From DAOTVC01 sp034437215 (GTDB lineage: Bacteria > Chloroflexota > Anaerolineae > B4-G1 > SLSP01): DNA of 64,000 bases. Position 1 is the stretch's first letter. Every line of letters starts with the position of its first letter. This document shows, one piece after another, positions 16,701 through 24,915 of this stretch. The notes under the pieces were generated by a model that was given only the letters and a program-made list of their open reading frames with translations, was not told where the DNA came from and made no database searches. The stretch is from the NCBI GenBank assembly GCA_034437215.1, contig DAOTVC010000076.1:1-64000 (forward strand). Direction: 5' to 3'. A program made the position numbers and the translations under genes.

Positions 16701-19376
16701 CTCGATGGGAAGGTGGCCGGCGGGGATGCCCGTCGAACGGCTGTCCTCCAGGGGAGCGTTGGTCAGCAGGGGGCGCTGGTGGTTGAGCACCCAGCCCCAC
16801 AAGCCCTTGAAGGTGTGAAAGGTCACGTCCTTTCCCGTTACCTCGCACTCCTCCCAGATGTCGCGGGTCATCGTCGTGGAGACGAGGTTGCCCGTCGGGG
16901 GGTCGATGTAGCCTACGTAGCCGAACTGGCTGTCGGTGAGCCACTTGGCCCACTCCAGCACCAGGTCGCTGATCTCCTCCAGCGACGCCGTCGTGAGGAG
17001 TGTCTGGGAGAGGTCCGCCATCGCGGCCCGGACCCGCGATTCCCACTCGGCGACCTGCTCGGCCCGTTTGCGGGGCGTGATGTCTTCGAAGATGCTGTAG
17101 ACCTGATAGGGGCCGCGCTCCCCCGGACGAGACTGGGGGACGGCGTGGACGATGATCCAGCGGTATTCGTTCTCCTGCGGGTGGAAGACGCCCATGGTAC
17201 GGTCGTGGACCTCCTCCCCGGTGCGCAGGGCTACCATGGAGGGGTACTCGTCTTCCGGGAGCTCCGAGCCGTCCTCGCGAACGAAGTGCCACAGGGCATC
17301 GGAGGAGGTGTGACCGCGCAGTTGGTCCAGAGTCGCACCCAGGATGCGCTCCGCCGCCGGGTTCATCGACGTGATACGTCCTTCGGTGTCCTGATAGACG
17401 ACGCCCTGCACCATCGTCTCGTAGAGCAGGCGGTACTTCTCCTCCGTTCTCCGCCGTTCCAGCTCGGCGGAGGCGCGGGCGGCGAAGCTGTTGAGCAGAG
17501 AGAGGGTCTGGGAGTTCTCCTCCATGGGACGATCGTCGAGCAGGATCATCACCCCCAGGACCTTTCCCGCACTGTCGTGCAGGGGCGTGCCCCAGTAACT
17601 CTCTATGCCCATCTCTGTCAGCATCTTGTCCTCAGGAAAGCGCTCGGCGACCTTCCGGGGGTAGAGGCAGATTCCTCTATTGATGACCTGGTAACAGGGG
17701 GTACCCTCGAGGGCGTAGCTGAAGTTCTCGGCGAAGGCCCCGTCGCCCCACACGGCGACGGTGTGGGCCGTGGTGGGGTCTTCCTGATCCACACCCGCGA
17801 TCAGCGCGTGGCGCTTGCCCTGGGAGATAGCCAGCTGGCGGACCAGGAAGCGGAAGATGTCCTCTCCCGACGCTACGCCGCTCTCGGCGACGGTGCGCAG
17901 CGCCTCCTCCATCTGGCGGGCCTCGGTCACGTCGCGGAGGGAGGCCAGATAGGCGGGCTGCTCCTCCCACTGGGTCTGCACGACGCGCATCTCGGCAGTG
18001 ATTGCCCTGCCGTCGTTACGTCGCACGTCGATGGTAGTCCGGCCCTCGCCCACCAGGGGGAAGCCCACCTCCTGGTTGAGGAGCTCCTCGGCTGACCAGC
18101 CCAGGAGCTCCTCCGCGGCCCGGTTGACGAAGCGCACGAGCCCCTCCTCGTCCACAATCAGGATGCCGTCGGCGTTCTGCTCGATCATCTTCCGGAAGCG
18201 AGCCTCCTGGGCCTCTAGGGCTTTCTTGCGCTCCGTGATGTCCTGGATGGCGCCGTAGATGAGGGTGCTGCCGTTCTCCTTGTGCAGAGCAGGCCGGACG
18301 TAACTGCGGACGTGACGCACCTCTCCGTCACGGGTCTTGAGACGAAACTCGCGGGTGTCCGTCTTCCCGGTCAGGACGCGCCGCATCTGCTCCTGAGCTT
18401 GCGTCACGTCGTCGGGATGGACGATCTCCCGCCAGGAGGAGCGGTCGTTGAGAGTGCGCAGCATCTCGAGGGTATAGCCGGTGATCTCCTTGCTGGCCTC
18501 CGTCACCCACTCCCAGATGAGAGAGCCGTTGGCGGTGATCTGGGCCGCGTAGGTGATGTCCGAGGTGAGGGCCGAGATGGTGCGGTAGCGGGCTTCGGAG
18601 ATTCTCAGCGCCTCCTCAGCCTTCCGGCGCTCGGTGATCTTCTCGTGGGCCACCACCACGTTGACGCCCGCCTCGGTGACGAAGCGGGTCACCCGCATGG
18701 CGAACCAGCGCTCCTCGGAGGGGGAGTGGCAGTCGTACTCCAGGAGGAACTCCTCGCGCTGCCCCGCGATAATCTGCCGGATGCCGGCAGCGGCGGCGGC
18801 GGCCCCAGCGGCTCCCTGCGCGGCGGCTCTTGCGCATACCTGCAGGTAGTTGTATCCCACTCCGTGATTCTCCCAGGAGAAGTCGTTCTGCTCGCCGAAC
18901 GTGCGCCACGACCGGTTCACGGCCAGGATCTCTCCCTCGGCGTTGAGAATGGCGATGTGGGCGCTCAGGGCGTCGAGGGTGGATTGGAGGAACTTCTCCG
19001 CCTTTCGCCGCTCCCGGATGTCACGGGCGATGCTCAGGACCGCCCGCTGGCCCCGGTACTCGATGACCCGGCTGCTCAGCTCGACGGGCAGTATCTCTCC
19101 TGTGGCGGTGACGTGGGCGGTCTCGATGAGGCACTCCCCCTCCTCCTGCAGCCTGGCAATGCGCCGGGGTACCAGGGGCGCGTACGCCGGGTCGTCGATC
19201 TCCGGCACGCTCATGCAGAGGAGGCTCTCCCGGCTGTAGCCCAGGCGCTCGCAGGCAGATCGATTCACCTCCAGGAAGCGCCCCTCCAGATCGTGGATGA
19301 AGATGGCATCCCCAGCGTGCTCGAAGAGTTCGTGGTAGGCTGATTTCTCGGATGGGGCTTTCTCTAGGTTGCTCAT
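13752..19376 (-). CDS. Giant PAS/GAF sensor histidine kinase
   Basis: 1,874 residues, ATG with GAGGA upstream. Domain order by eye: four PAS domains (residues of about 10-500, the second with an alanine run), a GAF-like domain (about 520-650), a fifth PAS (about 665-790), then five more GAF-type domains (to about 1620), a coiled coil, HisKA with the site His1654 in SIAHEINNPL, and HATPase with NLVLNSVDAMPEGG, DTGVGMD and GSGLGLS boxes. No transmembrane helices are seen, so it is predicted to be cytoplasmic. The C-terminal kinase is of the NtrB/AtoS-like type. GAF domains usually bind small molecules, haem or chromophores; no bilin Cys motif is evident. It heads the island with the OmpR and receiver-roadblock regulators. 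Confidence 0.93.
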   Translation of the reverse strand: MSNLEKAPSEKSAYHELFEHAGDAIFIHDLEGRFLEVNRSACERLGYSRESLLCMSVPEIDDPAYAPLVPRRIARLQEEGECLIETAHVTATGEILPVELSSRVIEYRGQRAVLSIARDIRERRKAEKFLQSTLDALSAHIAILNAEGEILAVNRSWRTFGEQNDFSWENHGVGYNYLQVCARAAAQGAAGAAAAAAGIRQIIAGQREEFLLEYDCHSPSEERWFAMRVTRFVTEAGVNVVVAHEKITERRKAEEALRISEARYRTISALTSDITYAAQITANGSLIWEWVTEASKEITGYTLEMLRTLNDRSSWREIVHPDDVTQAQEQMRRVLTGKTDTREFRLKTRDGEVRHVRSYVRPALHKENGSTLIYGAIQDITERKKALEAQEARFRKMIEQNADGILIVDEEGLVRFVNRAAEELLGWSAEELLNQEVGFPLVGEGRTTIDVRRNDGRAITAEMRVVQTQWEEQPAYLASLRDVTEARQMEEALRTVAESGVASGEDIFRFLVRQLAISQGKRHALIAGVDQEDPTTAHTVAVWGDGAFAENFSYALEGTPCYQVINRGICLYPRKVAERFPEDKMLTEMGIESYWGTPLHDSAGKVLGVMILLDDRPMEENSQTLSLLNSFAARASAELERRRTEEKYRLLYETMVQGVVYQDTEGRITSMNPAAERILGATLDQLRGHTSSDALWHFVREDGSELPEDEYPSMVALRTGEEVHDRTMGVFHPQENEYRWIIVHAVPQSRPGERGPYQVYSIFEDITPRKRAEQVAEWESRVRAAMADLSQTLLTTASLEEISDLVLEWAKWLTDSQFGYVGYIDPPTGNLVSTTMTRDIWEECEVTGKDVTFHTFKGLWGWVLNHQRPLLTNAPLEDSRSTGIPAGHLPIERFLSAPAMVGKKMVGQIALANAARDYTLNDLALVERLAALYALAVQKQRTEKELRKYAEEQAALYAVSTAVTALQDPEVLLSNVLAVILSILDAQAGWVSRPSATEKKPRIVAAKVVPGLDIHLESAADVARCPIHAGARTAEHAQDIIYECPHFAEAVPGDRGHLHICVPLKAAGETLGVLTLLWMKEQEEVDVATSFLRTIGQQVGIALHNAELYRQARQLDRLQVLTGLDSALSASLDPEHVTRTTLTQVAEALRATRGTLLLCHSDAGGCLERSLELDAEGLSPLRAHNAIRRLRALMESLNERRQTAPFAVSELQRLGFNRQIRELHGWRAEDLIAPIWNAEGLIGLLMLGRRQGERRFSDEDEALVQAAANRAGQALRNAQLYQASRDQSERLTHLNTISQVAVSSLDPETVLRQILELTTKVLDAAEGSILLESENHDGLYFALTLGDESRGLSDMELAPGQGIAGWVVEHNRGILVPHAAADPRFYPGVDQRTGFTTESLLAAPLRHQGEVIGVIEIVNRRRGHFTEGDLRLLEAVASIAAVALQNARLYTETRARAEELEMLNTFGLILTSTLNFEKVTESALDQIRRLFRADMTSLLQLDTEAHELLHLGSMTAGGPRTAPLHLPANKGIAGWALTHHEPVLVADAAADPRFWAALDDYLNTTSHSYMAVPLFVQDRAVGVLTVMSHEAGHYTEKDLQTLQAFASSLAVALENARLYDELKNLLRQREQAQAQLIHAEKMSALGRLGASIAHEINNPLQAIQGCLTLAEEELDESLPQLAGCTSLTDYLHIADTEIDRISNIVRRMRDFYRPARQRMETTDVADVLESVLALTRKQLEHAEIRIIGNLDEDLPTIEANPDHLKQIFLNLVLNSVDAMPEGGTLELRATQDALERSGGSVAAVRIELQDTGVGMDADTLSRLFEPFFTTKEQGSGLGLSISYGLIQAHNGEVSARSRPGEGTTFIIRLPINQD

Positions 19377-19697
19377 TCTATGTAGTCCTCGGTGTATACC
19401 CGTTTAAAGCCTCCGGCGTCACGGTCGTTCTGGAAGGGGGAGCACATGTCCTGGCCTGCGACGGTGAGGATGATGGTATCGTTCTATCCCTAATCTTACC
19501 GTAAAATCCGCAGAGGGAAAGCCGGACGGGAAGAAGGGTGTGTAGGATAGATTTGGGGCAGGTCGATGTACCTTTTAGCGTCGGCGTAGGCCGACGCCCG
19601 GCGCGCACAGCGCGCCCCGGGGAGGGACTTCAGTCCCGACCTTACGGCGGCAGCCTCTAAACTCCGATTTTTTTTCGACCTTCTTGCGGATTGAGGA
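19377..19697. other. Intergenic stretch with three tandem hairpins
   Basis: 321 bases between two minus-strand transcription units with no gene I can support. Three hairpins stand side by side at 19578-19637. The rest has no clear feature; the promoter of the kinase gene at 19376 should be here. Confidence 0.6.
19578..19637. repeat. Three tandem short-loop hairpins
   Basis: GCGTCGGC/GCCGACGC with loop GTAG (19578-19597), GGCGCGC/GCGCGCC with loop ACA (19600-19616), and GGGACT-TC-AGTCCC (19624-19637). The last has the same six-base-stem, TC-loop design as the inner hairpin in the element at 29338-29387. REP-like origin is inference. Confidence 0.8.
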
Positions 19698-21308
19698 TCA
19701 GGGATCGGGGGCGTCGCTGAGCGCAGCGAGGACCTCCTCCACGGTGAGCAGCCCCGCCCCGGGCAGGAGACGGGCCAGCTGGGGGGCGAAGGGCGAGCCG
19801 GCGGTCAAGAGCTCCGCGGCCCGGCCCTCGGCGGTGATACGCCCCTGCTCCATCAGCAGCACCCGATCCGCCACCCGGGCCGCCAGCTCCACGTCGTGGG
19901 TGACGAGGAGCACGGCGCGCCTGTCCGCCCGCCAGCCCTTGAGCAGGGCCGCCAGCCGGGCCTTCGCCGCCCCGTCGAGCCCGCGGGTGGGTTCGTCGAG
20001 GAGCAGCGTGCGCGGTTGGGTGATGAGGACGGCGCCCAGCGCCGCCCGCTGTCGCTCGCCCGCGCTCAGGTCGCGGGGATAGGCGCCGGCCTTCGCCGCC
20101 AGCCCCAGCTCCGCCAGCAGCGCCCGCGGGACGACGGGCGCCGAGGCGACGTCCAGTCCGTGGTTGCGCAGGGTCACGCGCAGCTCCTCCTCCACTGTCT
20201 CGGCGAAGAGGAGGGCGTTGGGATCCTGGGGCAGGTAGCCCACCTGGCGGCAGATCTCCGCCACGGCCCGCCCGGCGAGGGGCGTGCCCTCCACGCGTAC
20301 CTCGCCCCGCCGGGCGCGCACCAGCCCCACGAGGGCCCGCAGCAGCGTCGTCTTGCCCGCCCCGTTGGGGCCCACCAGCACGCTGATCTCGCCCGCCCGC
20401 AGGGTCAGGCTCACGCCCCGAAGGATCGGGTGCCCGTCCGGCGCCACGTGGAGGTCGCGGGCCGCGAGGCGGACGGGGGCCGGCGCCGGCGAGGTCACCG
20501 GGCGCGGCTCCAGGTGGGGGATGTGGGGACGCGCCTCCTCGACGGTGAGGGGCAGGGGCGCCCAGCCCAGGCGGCGTCCCAGCGTCACCACGGGAGGGAC
20601 CACCTCGATGTGGGGCAGCACCTCGGCGGGGGCGCCCAGGAGCGGGTGCGCGCCCGCTGCGGGCAGGTAGAGGAGGCGGTCGGCGAGGGGGAGCAGGCGC
20701 TCCAGGCGGTGTTCGGCCAGGACGACGGTGAGCCCCTGCTCGTCTCGGAGGCGGACGACGCTCTCCAGCAGCTCCTCGGCGCCCGCCGGGTCCAGCTCGG
20801 AGGTGGGCTCGTCGAGGACGAGCACCTGGGGGCGCAGGGCCAGCGCGGCGGCGAGGGCCACCCGCTGCTGCTCCCCGCCCGAGAGGGTGCTCAGGCGGCG
20901 CCGGCGCAGCGGCAGCAGCTGGAGCTGCGCGAGGGCCGCCGTGACCCGCACCTCCATCTCGGCCCGGGGCAGCCCGGCGTTCTCCAGGGCGAAGGCCACC
21001 TCGTCCTCCACCCGGTCCACGACGAAGCGGGCCGCGGGCTCCTGGAAGACGAAGGCGACCCTGCGGCTCATGGCGGCGGGCGTGGCCCGGACGGGGTCGA
21101 GCCCCGCCACCCGCAGGCGGCCCACCAGCGTCCCGCCGGTGAAGTGGGGGACGAGGCCGTTGAGGCAGCGCAGCAGCGTCGACTTGCCGGAGCCCGAGGG
21201 TCCCGCCGCGAGGGTGAGGCTCCCGGCGGGCAGGTGCAGGCTCACGTCCCTGAGGACGGGCCGCGGGGCCTCCGGGTAGGTGTAAGTGACGCCCTCGAGG
21301 GTGATCAC
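19698..21308 (-). CDS. ECF transporter fused double ATPase (EcfA-A')
   Basis: 536 residues from GTG 21308, which overlaps the stop of the EcfT gene in GTGA. A longer open frame upstream is only the shadow of ecfT. Two complete ABC domains are fused. The first has Walker A GPSGSGKST, signature LSGGEQQR, Walker B VLVLDEPT and the H-loop in AEHRLE. The second has GPNGAGKTT, LSAGERQR, LLLDEPTRG and THDVE. ECF modules normally use two ATPases, separate or fused, to power uptake through EcfT. As the last gene of the cobalamin-riboswitch operon it should energise vitamin B12 or corrinoid import. Confidence 0.93.
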   Translation of the reverse strand: MITLEGVTYTYPEAPRPVLRDVSLHLPAGSLTLAAGPSGSGKSTLLRCLNGLVPHFTGGTLVGRLRVAGLDPVRATPAAMSRRVAFVFQEPAARFVVDRVEDEVAFALENAGLPRAEMEVRVTAALAQLQLLPLRRRRLSTLSGGEQQRVALAAALALRPQVLVLDEPTSELDPAGAEELLESVVRLRDEQGLTVVLAEHRLERLLPLADRLLYLPAAGAHPLLGAPAEVLPHIEVVPPVVTLGRRLGWAPLPLTVEEARPHIPHLEPRPVTSPAPAPVRLAARDLHVAPDGHPILRGVSLTLRAGEISVLVGPNGAGKTTLLRALVGLVRARRGEVRVEGTPLAGRAVAEICRQVGYLPQDPNALLFAETVEEELRVTLRNHGLDVASAPVVPRALLAELGLAAKAGAYPRDLSAGERQRAALGAVLITQPRTLLLDEPTRGLDGAAKARLAALLKGWRADRRAVLLVTHDVELAARVADRVLLMEQGRITAEGRAAELLTAGSPFAPQLARLLPGAGLLTVEEVLAALSDAPDP

Positions 21309-22309
21309 GGGCGCTGCGTCTCCAGAGTGAGGGCCGGCAGCAGGAGGCTCAGCAGGGGCAGCCCCACCCGCGGATCGAAGGGGGGTGGGGTGAGGCGGGG
21401 GTAGGGCGAGTAGGCGCCCGCCCCTCGAAGGAGCAGGAGGGGGAGCAGCGCCACGACCGTACCCGCCACCACCCAGCCCGCGCGGGAGGTCCAGGGGACG
21501 CGGCGGTAGCTGCTGGTCGCCACCCGTCTTCCCATCCCCCAGAGGAGGAGCCCCAGGAGGAGGGCGCCGCCGCCCAGCGCGAGCAGGCCCCAGGTGCGCG
21601 CCCCCCAGAAGAGGGCGAGGAGGCCTCCCGTGAGCAGGAGCAGGGCCGCGACGGAGGTGACCTGGCGCCGGGGGCGGTGGAACGCGGCGGGGACGACGAA
21701 GCCGCGGGCGGTCAGCGCCTCGGCGAGCTGCAGCGCCCGCTCCAGCCCGCCGATGAGCAGCGGCAGAAAGAGGGGGAGCCAGTCGCGCAGGCCCCGCATG
21801 CGGTGGCCCCGGATGGCCTGCGCCTCGCGGACCTGCTCGATCTGCTGGAGGACGGAGGGGACGAAGCCGACGGCGACGGAGAGGACGACGGCGAGGGGGT
21901 AGAAGGCGCGGGGGACCAGGCGGATGAGCGCGCGGGTGGGCAGGGCGGCAGTGAGGGCGGCGAAGGCGGTGAGGAGGGCCGTCAGGACCAGGCCGTTGGT
22001 GGCCCCGTAGACGAGGGCCTCGGCGGTGAGGGCGCCCCCCACCACGGGCAGACCTTCGGGCAGGCGCAGGAGGACGGTGCTCCCCGCCTCCGTGAGCAGG
22101 GCGTTGAGGAGGGCCGCCAGGGGCACGACGGTGAGGGCGAAGCGCAGCGGGGCGACGGGCGTGGGTGTGCCCTCGCCCCGGCGCCGGGCGCTCCGGGCCA
22201 CGAGCCCGCAGGCCAGCAGGGCGATGAGGAGGTAGAGGGGGTTGCGCTGCAGGGAGAGGACAGCAACGGCGCCCCCCAGCCAGACGAGCCAGGCCGCCGG
22301 GTGGATCAT
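21305..22309 (-). CDS. ECF transporter T component
   Basis: Membrane coupling protein of 334 residues. ATG 22309 overlaps the stop of the S-component gene in ATGA. There are five to six hydrophobic helices in the first 210 residues, then two more near the C-terminus (TSVAALLLLTGGLLALFWG; TWGLLALGGGALLLGLLLWG). The cytoplasmic coupling helices carry EAQAIRGHRMRG and EALTARGF, matching the paired Ala-Arg-Gly-type motifs of EcfT. The C-terminal 90 residues are longer than in a minimal EcfT and include one more helix. It should link the S component at 22306-23109 to the fused ATPases. Confidence 0.9.
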   Translation of the reverse strand: MIHPAAWLVWLGGAVAVLSLQRNPLYLLIALLACGLVARSARRRGEGTPTPVAPLRFALTVVPLAALLNALLTEAGSTVLLRLPEGLPVVGGALTAEALVYGATNGLVLTALLTAFAALTAALPTRALIRLVPRAFYPLAVVLSVAVGFVPSVLQQIEQVREAQAIRGHRMRGLRDWLPLFLPLLIGGLERALQLAEALTARGFVVPAAFHRPRRQVTSVAALLLLTGGLLALFWGARTWGLLALGGGALLLGLLLWGMGRRVATSSYRRVPWTSRAGWVVAGTVVALLPLLLLRGAGAYSPYPRLTPPPFDPRVGLPLLSLLLPALTLETQRP

Positions 22310-23109
22310 CGCCCCTCCTCGGCGCTTCCGGGAAGGGGGTGGTAGGTGAAGGCGAAACGGCGGTGGAAGCGGCGCAGTGCTCGCAGGGCCGGCGCCCCGG
22401 CGAGGAGGAGCAGGGCGGCGTTGCCCCCCGCCCGCAGCAGGTCCCAGCCCAGGGACGTGGTGACGTAGAAGAGGGCATAGCGGCCCAGCGTCTCTCCGGC
22501 GCCCAACCCCGGTGTCCAGACCTGCTCGGTAGGCCCCAGGGCGAAGGGCCAGAACCAGAGGTTGACGAGGGCGCCGTAGGCGAGGCCCCAGAGGGCGCCG
22601 GTGAGGGTGAGGAGCGCCATCTCTCCCCGCCTGCCCTCGAGGCCCAGGCGGTGGGCCGGCAGGCGCAGGATGCCCGCCGAGAGACCCGCCCAGCCCGCCG
22701 CCAGCATCTGGAAGGGGAGCCAGGGGCCCACGCCCCCGGTGACGAGGGCCGAGACGGCGAGGGTGAGGGCGCCCATGAGGAAGCCGAAGCGGGCGCCGAA
22801 GACGTAGCCGGTGAGGATGATGAGGAAGAAGATGGGGCTGAAGCCGCCGGGTCCGGGCAGCGCCGTCTCCACGAAGCGCAGGACGCTGTTGATGGCGACG
22901 AGCACCCCCAGTAGGGCCACGAACTTCGCGCCTGCAGCCTCGTCCTGGGCCTCGAGGAGGAGGGCCAGGAGCGCCAGCCCCGTCAGGGCGGAGAGGAGCA
23001 GGGCGGGGAGGGGGCGGACGGGCCGGAGGAAGGGGGTGAGGAGGGCGAGGAGGCCCAGCGATGTTGCCAGGAGGGTGACGAGCCCGCCGAGGGCGCGGTG
23101 CCAGGTCAC
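22306..23109 (-). CDS. ECF transporter S component, predicted cobalamin
   Basis: Substrate-binding membrane protein of 267 residues. GTG 23109 overlaps the preceding stop as GTGA. It has about six to seven hydrophobic segments. The segment SPIFFLIILTGYVFGARFGF followed by LTLAVSALVTGG is typical of ECF S components. No substrate can be read from the protein itself; the upstream cobalamin riboswitch and the transcobalamin-like surface genes in the same operon point to corrinoid. It may be CbrT-like, which I cannot confirm without alignment. Confidence 0.85.
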   Translation of the reverse strand: MTWHRALGGLVTLLATSLGLLALLTPFLRPVRPLPALLLSALTGLALLALLLEAQDEAAGAKFVALLGVLVAINSVLRFVETALPGPGGFSPIFFLIILTGYVFGARFGFLMGALTLAVSALVTGGVGPWLPFQMLAAGWAGLSAGILRLPAHRLGLEGRRGEMALLTLTGALWGLAYGALVNLWFWPFALGPTEQVWTPGLGAGETLGRYALFYVTTSLGWDLLRAGGNAALLLLAGAPALRALRRFHRRFAFTYHPLPGSAEEGR

Positions 23110-23750
23110 CGGCGGCGCCCCAGCAGGAGGTAGCCCGCGCCCAGGAGGAGCAGGGCCAGGGCGAACCAGAGGTAGTCGGCGCCCTGCCCGTTTCCCTGCC
23201 CCGCCGCGGGGGTGGGAGCAGGCGCGGTCGGTGAGGGGGCGGGCTGCGGCGTCTCCCCGGTGGGGGGAGCGGGTGTGGGTGTGGCGGACGGGCAGAGCTC
23301 CTCGAAGGTGATCTCCGGGGGGCGTTGGGAGCCGTCGCCCCAGACCCAGCCGTCCACGTCGCCGGACTCCAGGCGGCGGGCGGAGGCTCCTTGCCCGGCG
23401 TAGGTCCAGCCTTCGGGGGTGTAGTGGAAGTAGGACCAGTAGCGGCAGGGGCTGCCGGTGCACTCGCAGAAGCACTCCGCGGTGGGGCAGCCCAGCCCGT
23501 CGAGGGAGCAGAGGAGGACGCCGCCGCTCTCGGCGCTGAAGAGGGGCGTGAGGTCGGTGGCCTCCAGGAGCTCCCGTCCGGTGACGGCGGGCGCGTCGAA
23601 GGGGACGCAGCGGGTGGTGACCCCACCCGCTGCGTCCACCACGACGAGCCCCGCCCGGTGGGGGCCCTCCTCCTGGGCTGCTGCCCCGGAGGGCAGCAGC
23701 GCCACGACGAGGAGGGCCAGCAGGGCGCCGAGCGCGAGGCGCGGGTTCAC
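23106..23750 (-). CDS. Membrane-anchored DUF4430 (transcobalamin beta-like) protein
   Basis: Secreted protein of 214 residues from GTG 23750. Signal peptide (ALLALLVVALLPSGAAAQ), then a DUF4430-type domain at about 30-145 with a cysteine cluster (CPTAECFCECTGSPC) and the hallmark run YWSYFHYTPEGWTYAGQGAS ending in DVDGWVWGDG. A Pro/Thr/Ala-rich linker of about 40 residues follows, then one C-terminal helix and RRR, so the domain is displayed outside and anchored. DUF4430 is the fold of the C-terminal beta domain of intrinsic factor and transcobalamin. Its neighbour upstream encodes an alpha/alpha barrel, the fold of the other half of those proteins. Corrinoid capture is inferred from this and from the riboswitch. 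Confidence 0.87.
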   Translation of the reverse strand: MNPRLALGALLALLVVALLPSGAAAQEEGPHRAGLVVVDAAGGVTTRCVPFDAPAVTGRELLEATDLTPLFSAESGGVLLCSLDGLGCPTAECFCECTGSPCRYWSYFHYTPEGWTYAGQGASARRLESGDVDGWVWGDGSQRPPEITFEELCPSATPTPAPPTGETPQPAPSPTAPAPTPAAGQGNGQGADYLWFALALLLLGAGYLLLGRRR

Positions 23751-23753
23751 GTC

Positions 23754-24842
23754 CTAGGCACGCTCCGCCCGCGCCAGGCTGCTATCCCCCGCTCGCCGCA
23801 GGAGCAGCCCGGCGGCGAGCGACGCCGCGCCCGTGAGCAGCAGCAGGGTACCGAGCGGTGGGCCGCCGGCGAGGGGCAGGGAGGTCTCGGGGGGCGCCAC
23901 GGCAGGGGCCGTCGGGATCTCCACCAGCGTCATACCGGCGAGGGTCTGCACCGCCTGGGCCGTCGCCAGGACGTTCGACCCCATCCCCGGCTGCCACTCG
24001 AAGGCGCCGCTCCCGGCGTCCTGGAGTTCCTGAAGGAAAGGGAAGATGCCGATTCCCCGCTCCGTCACCCACGCTCCGGGGTCCTCCCCTAAGGCGCGCA
24101 GCGCCTGTGCCACCAGGGCCGTTGAGTTGGCGTCGCTCTCGCTGCCCCACTCGGAGGGCTTCTGCCAGGGGAAGCCGCCGTCGTCGTTCCGGATGCGCTC
24201 GAAGTAGGGGAGGGCAGCGCGGGCGGGCTCCTCCTCGCCGGCGGCGACGAGGGCCTGTACCGCCAGGGCGGTGGTGTTGCTGTCGCCTGTCGGGACGTCC
24301 TCCTCGCCCAGGAGGGACCAGGAGCCGTCCTCGAGCTGGGCCTCGACGAGGAGGGCGACGGCCCCCTCGGGGAGCTCGGCCCCGGCGTTGTGGAGGGCCA
24401 GCAGGGCGTAGGCGTGGGCGTAGAGGGAGTCGCCGAACTGCCCGTGCTCCTCGTCGGCTTCCTCCAGGAGGGCGGCGACGAGGTCGTGCCCCTCGAAGTC
24501 GCGCGGGTCGTCGCCCAGGGCGACGGCGCCGAGGATGAGCCGCGCATAACCGGCGGCGCCGGTGACGCTGCCGGCGTTCACCTGCTCCGCCAGGTAGGCG
24601 CGGGGCGAGGGGGACCAGCGACCGGGCTCCTCACCGGCCGCCACCGCCGCGAGAAGGATCTCGGTGGTGGCGCCCAGGTCGGAGCCCTCCTCGAAGCCGC
24701 CGGTAAAGCCGCCGTCCGGTTGCTGCTGGGTCCTGAGCCAGGCGAGGGCTGCGTCGAGATCGGCATCGGGCGCGGCACGCAGCTGCCCCACACCGAAGAC
24801 CAGAAGCGACAAAGCCAACAGAATCGAAGCCGTACGTTTCAC
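23754..24842 (-). CDS. Secreted alpha/alpha-barrel (transcobalamin alpha-like) protein
   Basis: 362 residues from GTG 24842, with AGGAGG five bases upstream. Signal peptide ILLALSLLVFGVGQLRAAP. The mature part is a series of prenyltransferase/squalene-oxidase-type helical repeats, with turn motifs QQQPDGGFTGG, QLEDGSWSLL and IRNDDGGFPWQ, and SNTTALAVQAL and DANSTALVAQAL helices about 60 residues apart. The C-terminus has a Pro-rich stretch, one hydrophobic helix and positive residues, so it is cell-surface anchored. The fold equals the N-terminal alpha6/alpha6 barrel of intrinsic factor and transcobalamin. It is the first gene after a cobalamin riboswitch and is followed three bases later by the DUF4430 gene. 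A terpene cyclase is unlikely, as no DxDD or DDxxD motif is seen. Confidence 0.87.
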   Translation of the reverse strand: MKRTASILLALSLLVFGVGQLRAAPDADLDAALAWLRTQQQPDGGFTGGFEEGSDLGATTEILLAAVAAGEEPGRWSPSPRAYLAEQVNAGSVTGAAGYARLILGAVALGDDPRDFEGHDLVAALLEEADEEHGQFGDSLYAHAYALLALHNAGAELPEGAVALLVEAQLEDGSWSLLGEEDVPTGDSNTTALAVQALVAAGEEEPARAALPYFERIRNDDGGFPWQKPSEWGSESDANSTALVAQALRALGEDPGAWVTERGIGIFPFLQELQDAGSGAFEWQPGMGSNVLATAQAVQTLAGMTLVEIPTAPAVAPPETSLPLAGGPPLGTLLLLTGAASLAAGLLLRRAGDSSLARAERA

Positions 24843-24915
24843 GTTTTCCTCCTGTTAGGATGGTAGAAAGGCTAATGCCAAGGTTGGCTCTCCTGAAAGA
24901 GCCGCAAGCGCGCAC

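Noticed and set aside
21309..22478. N-terminal extension of the double ATPase frame
   Set aside because: Out-of-frame shadow of ecfT and the S component; the true start is the GTG at 21308, overlapping the ecfT stop.
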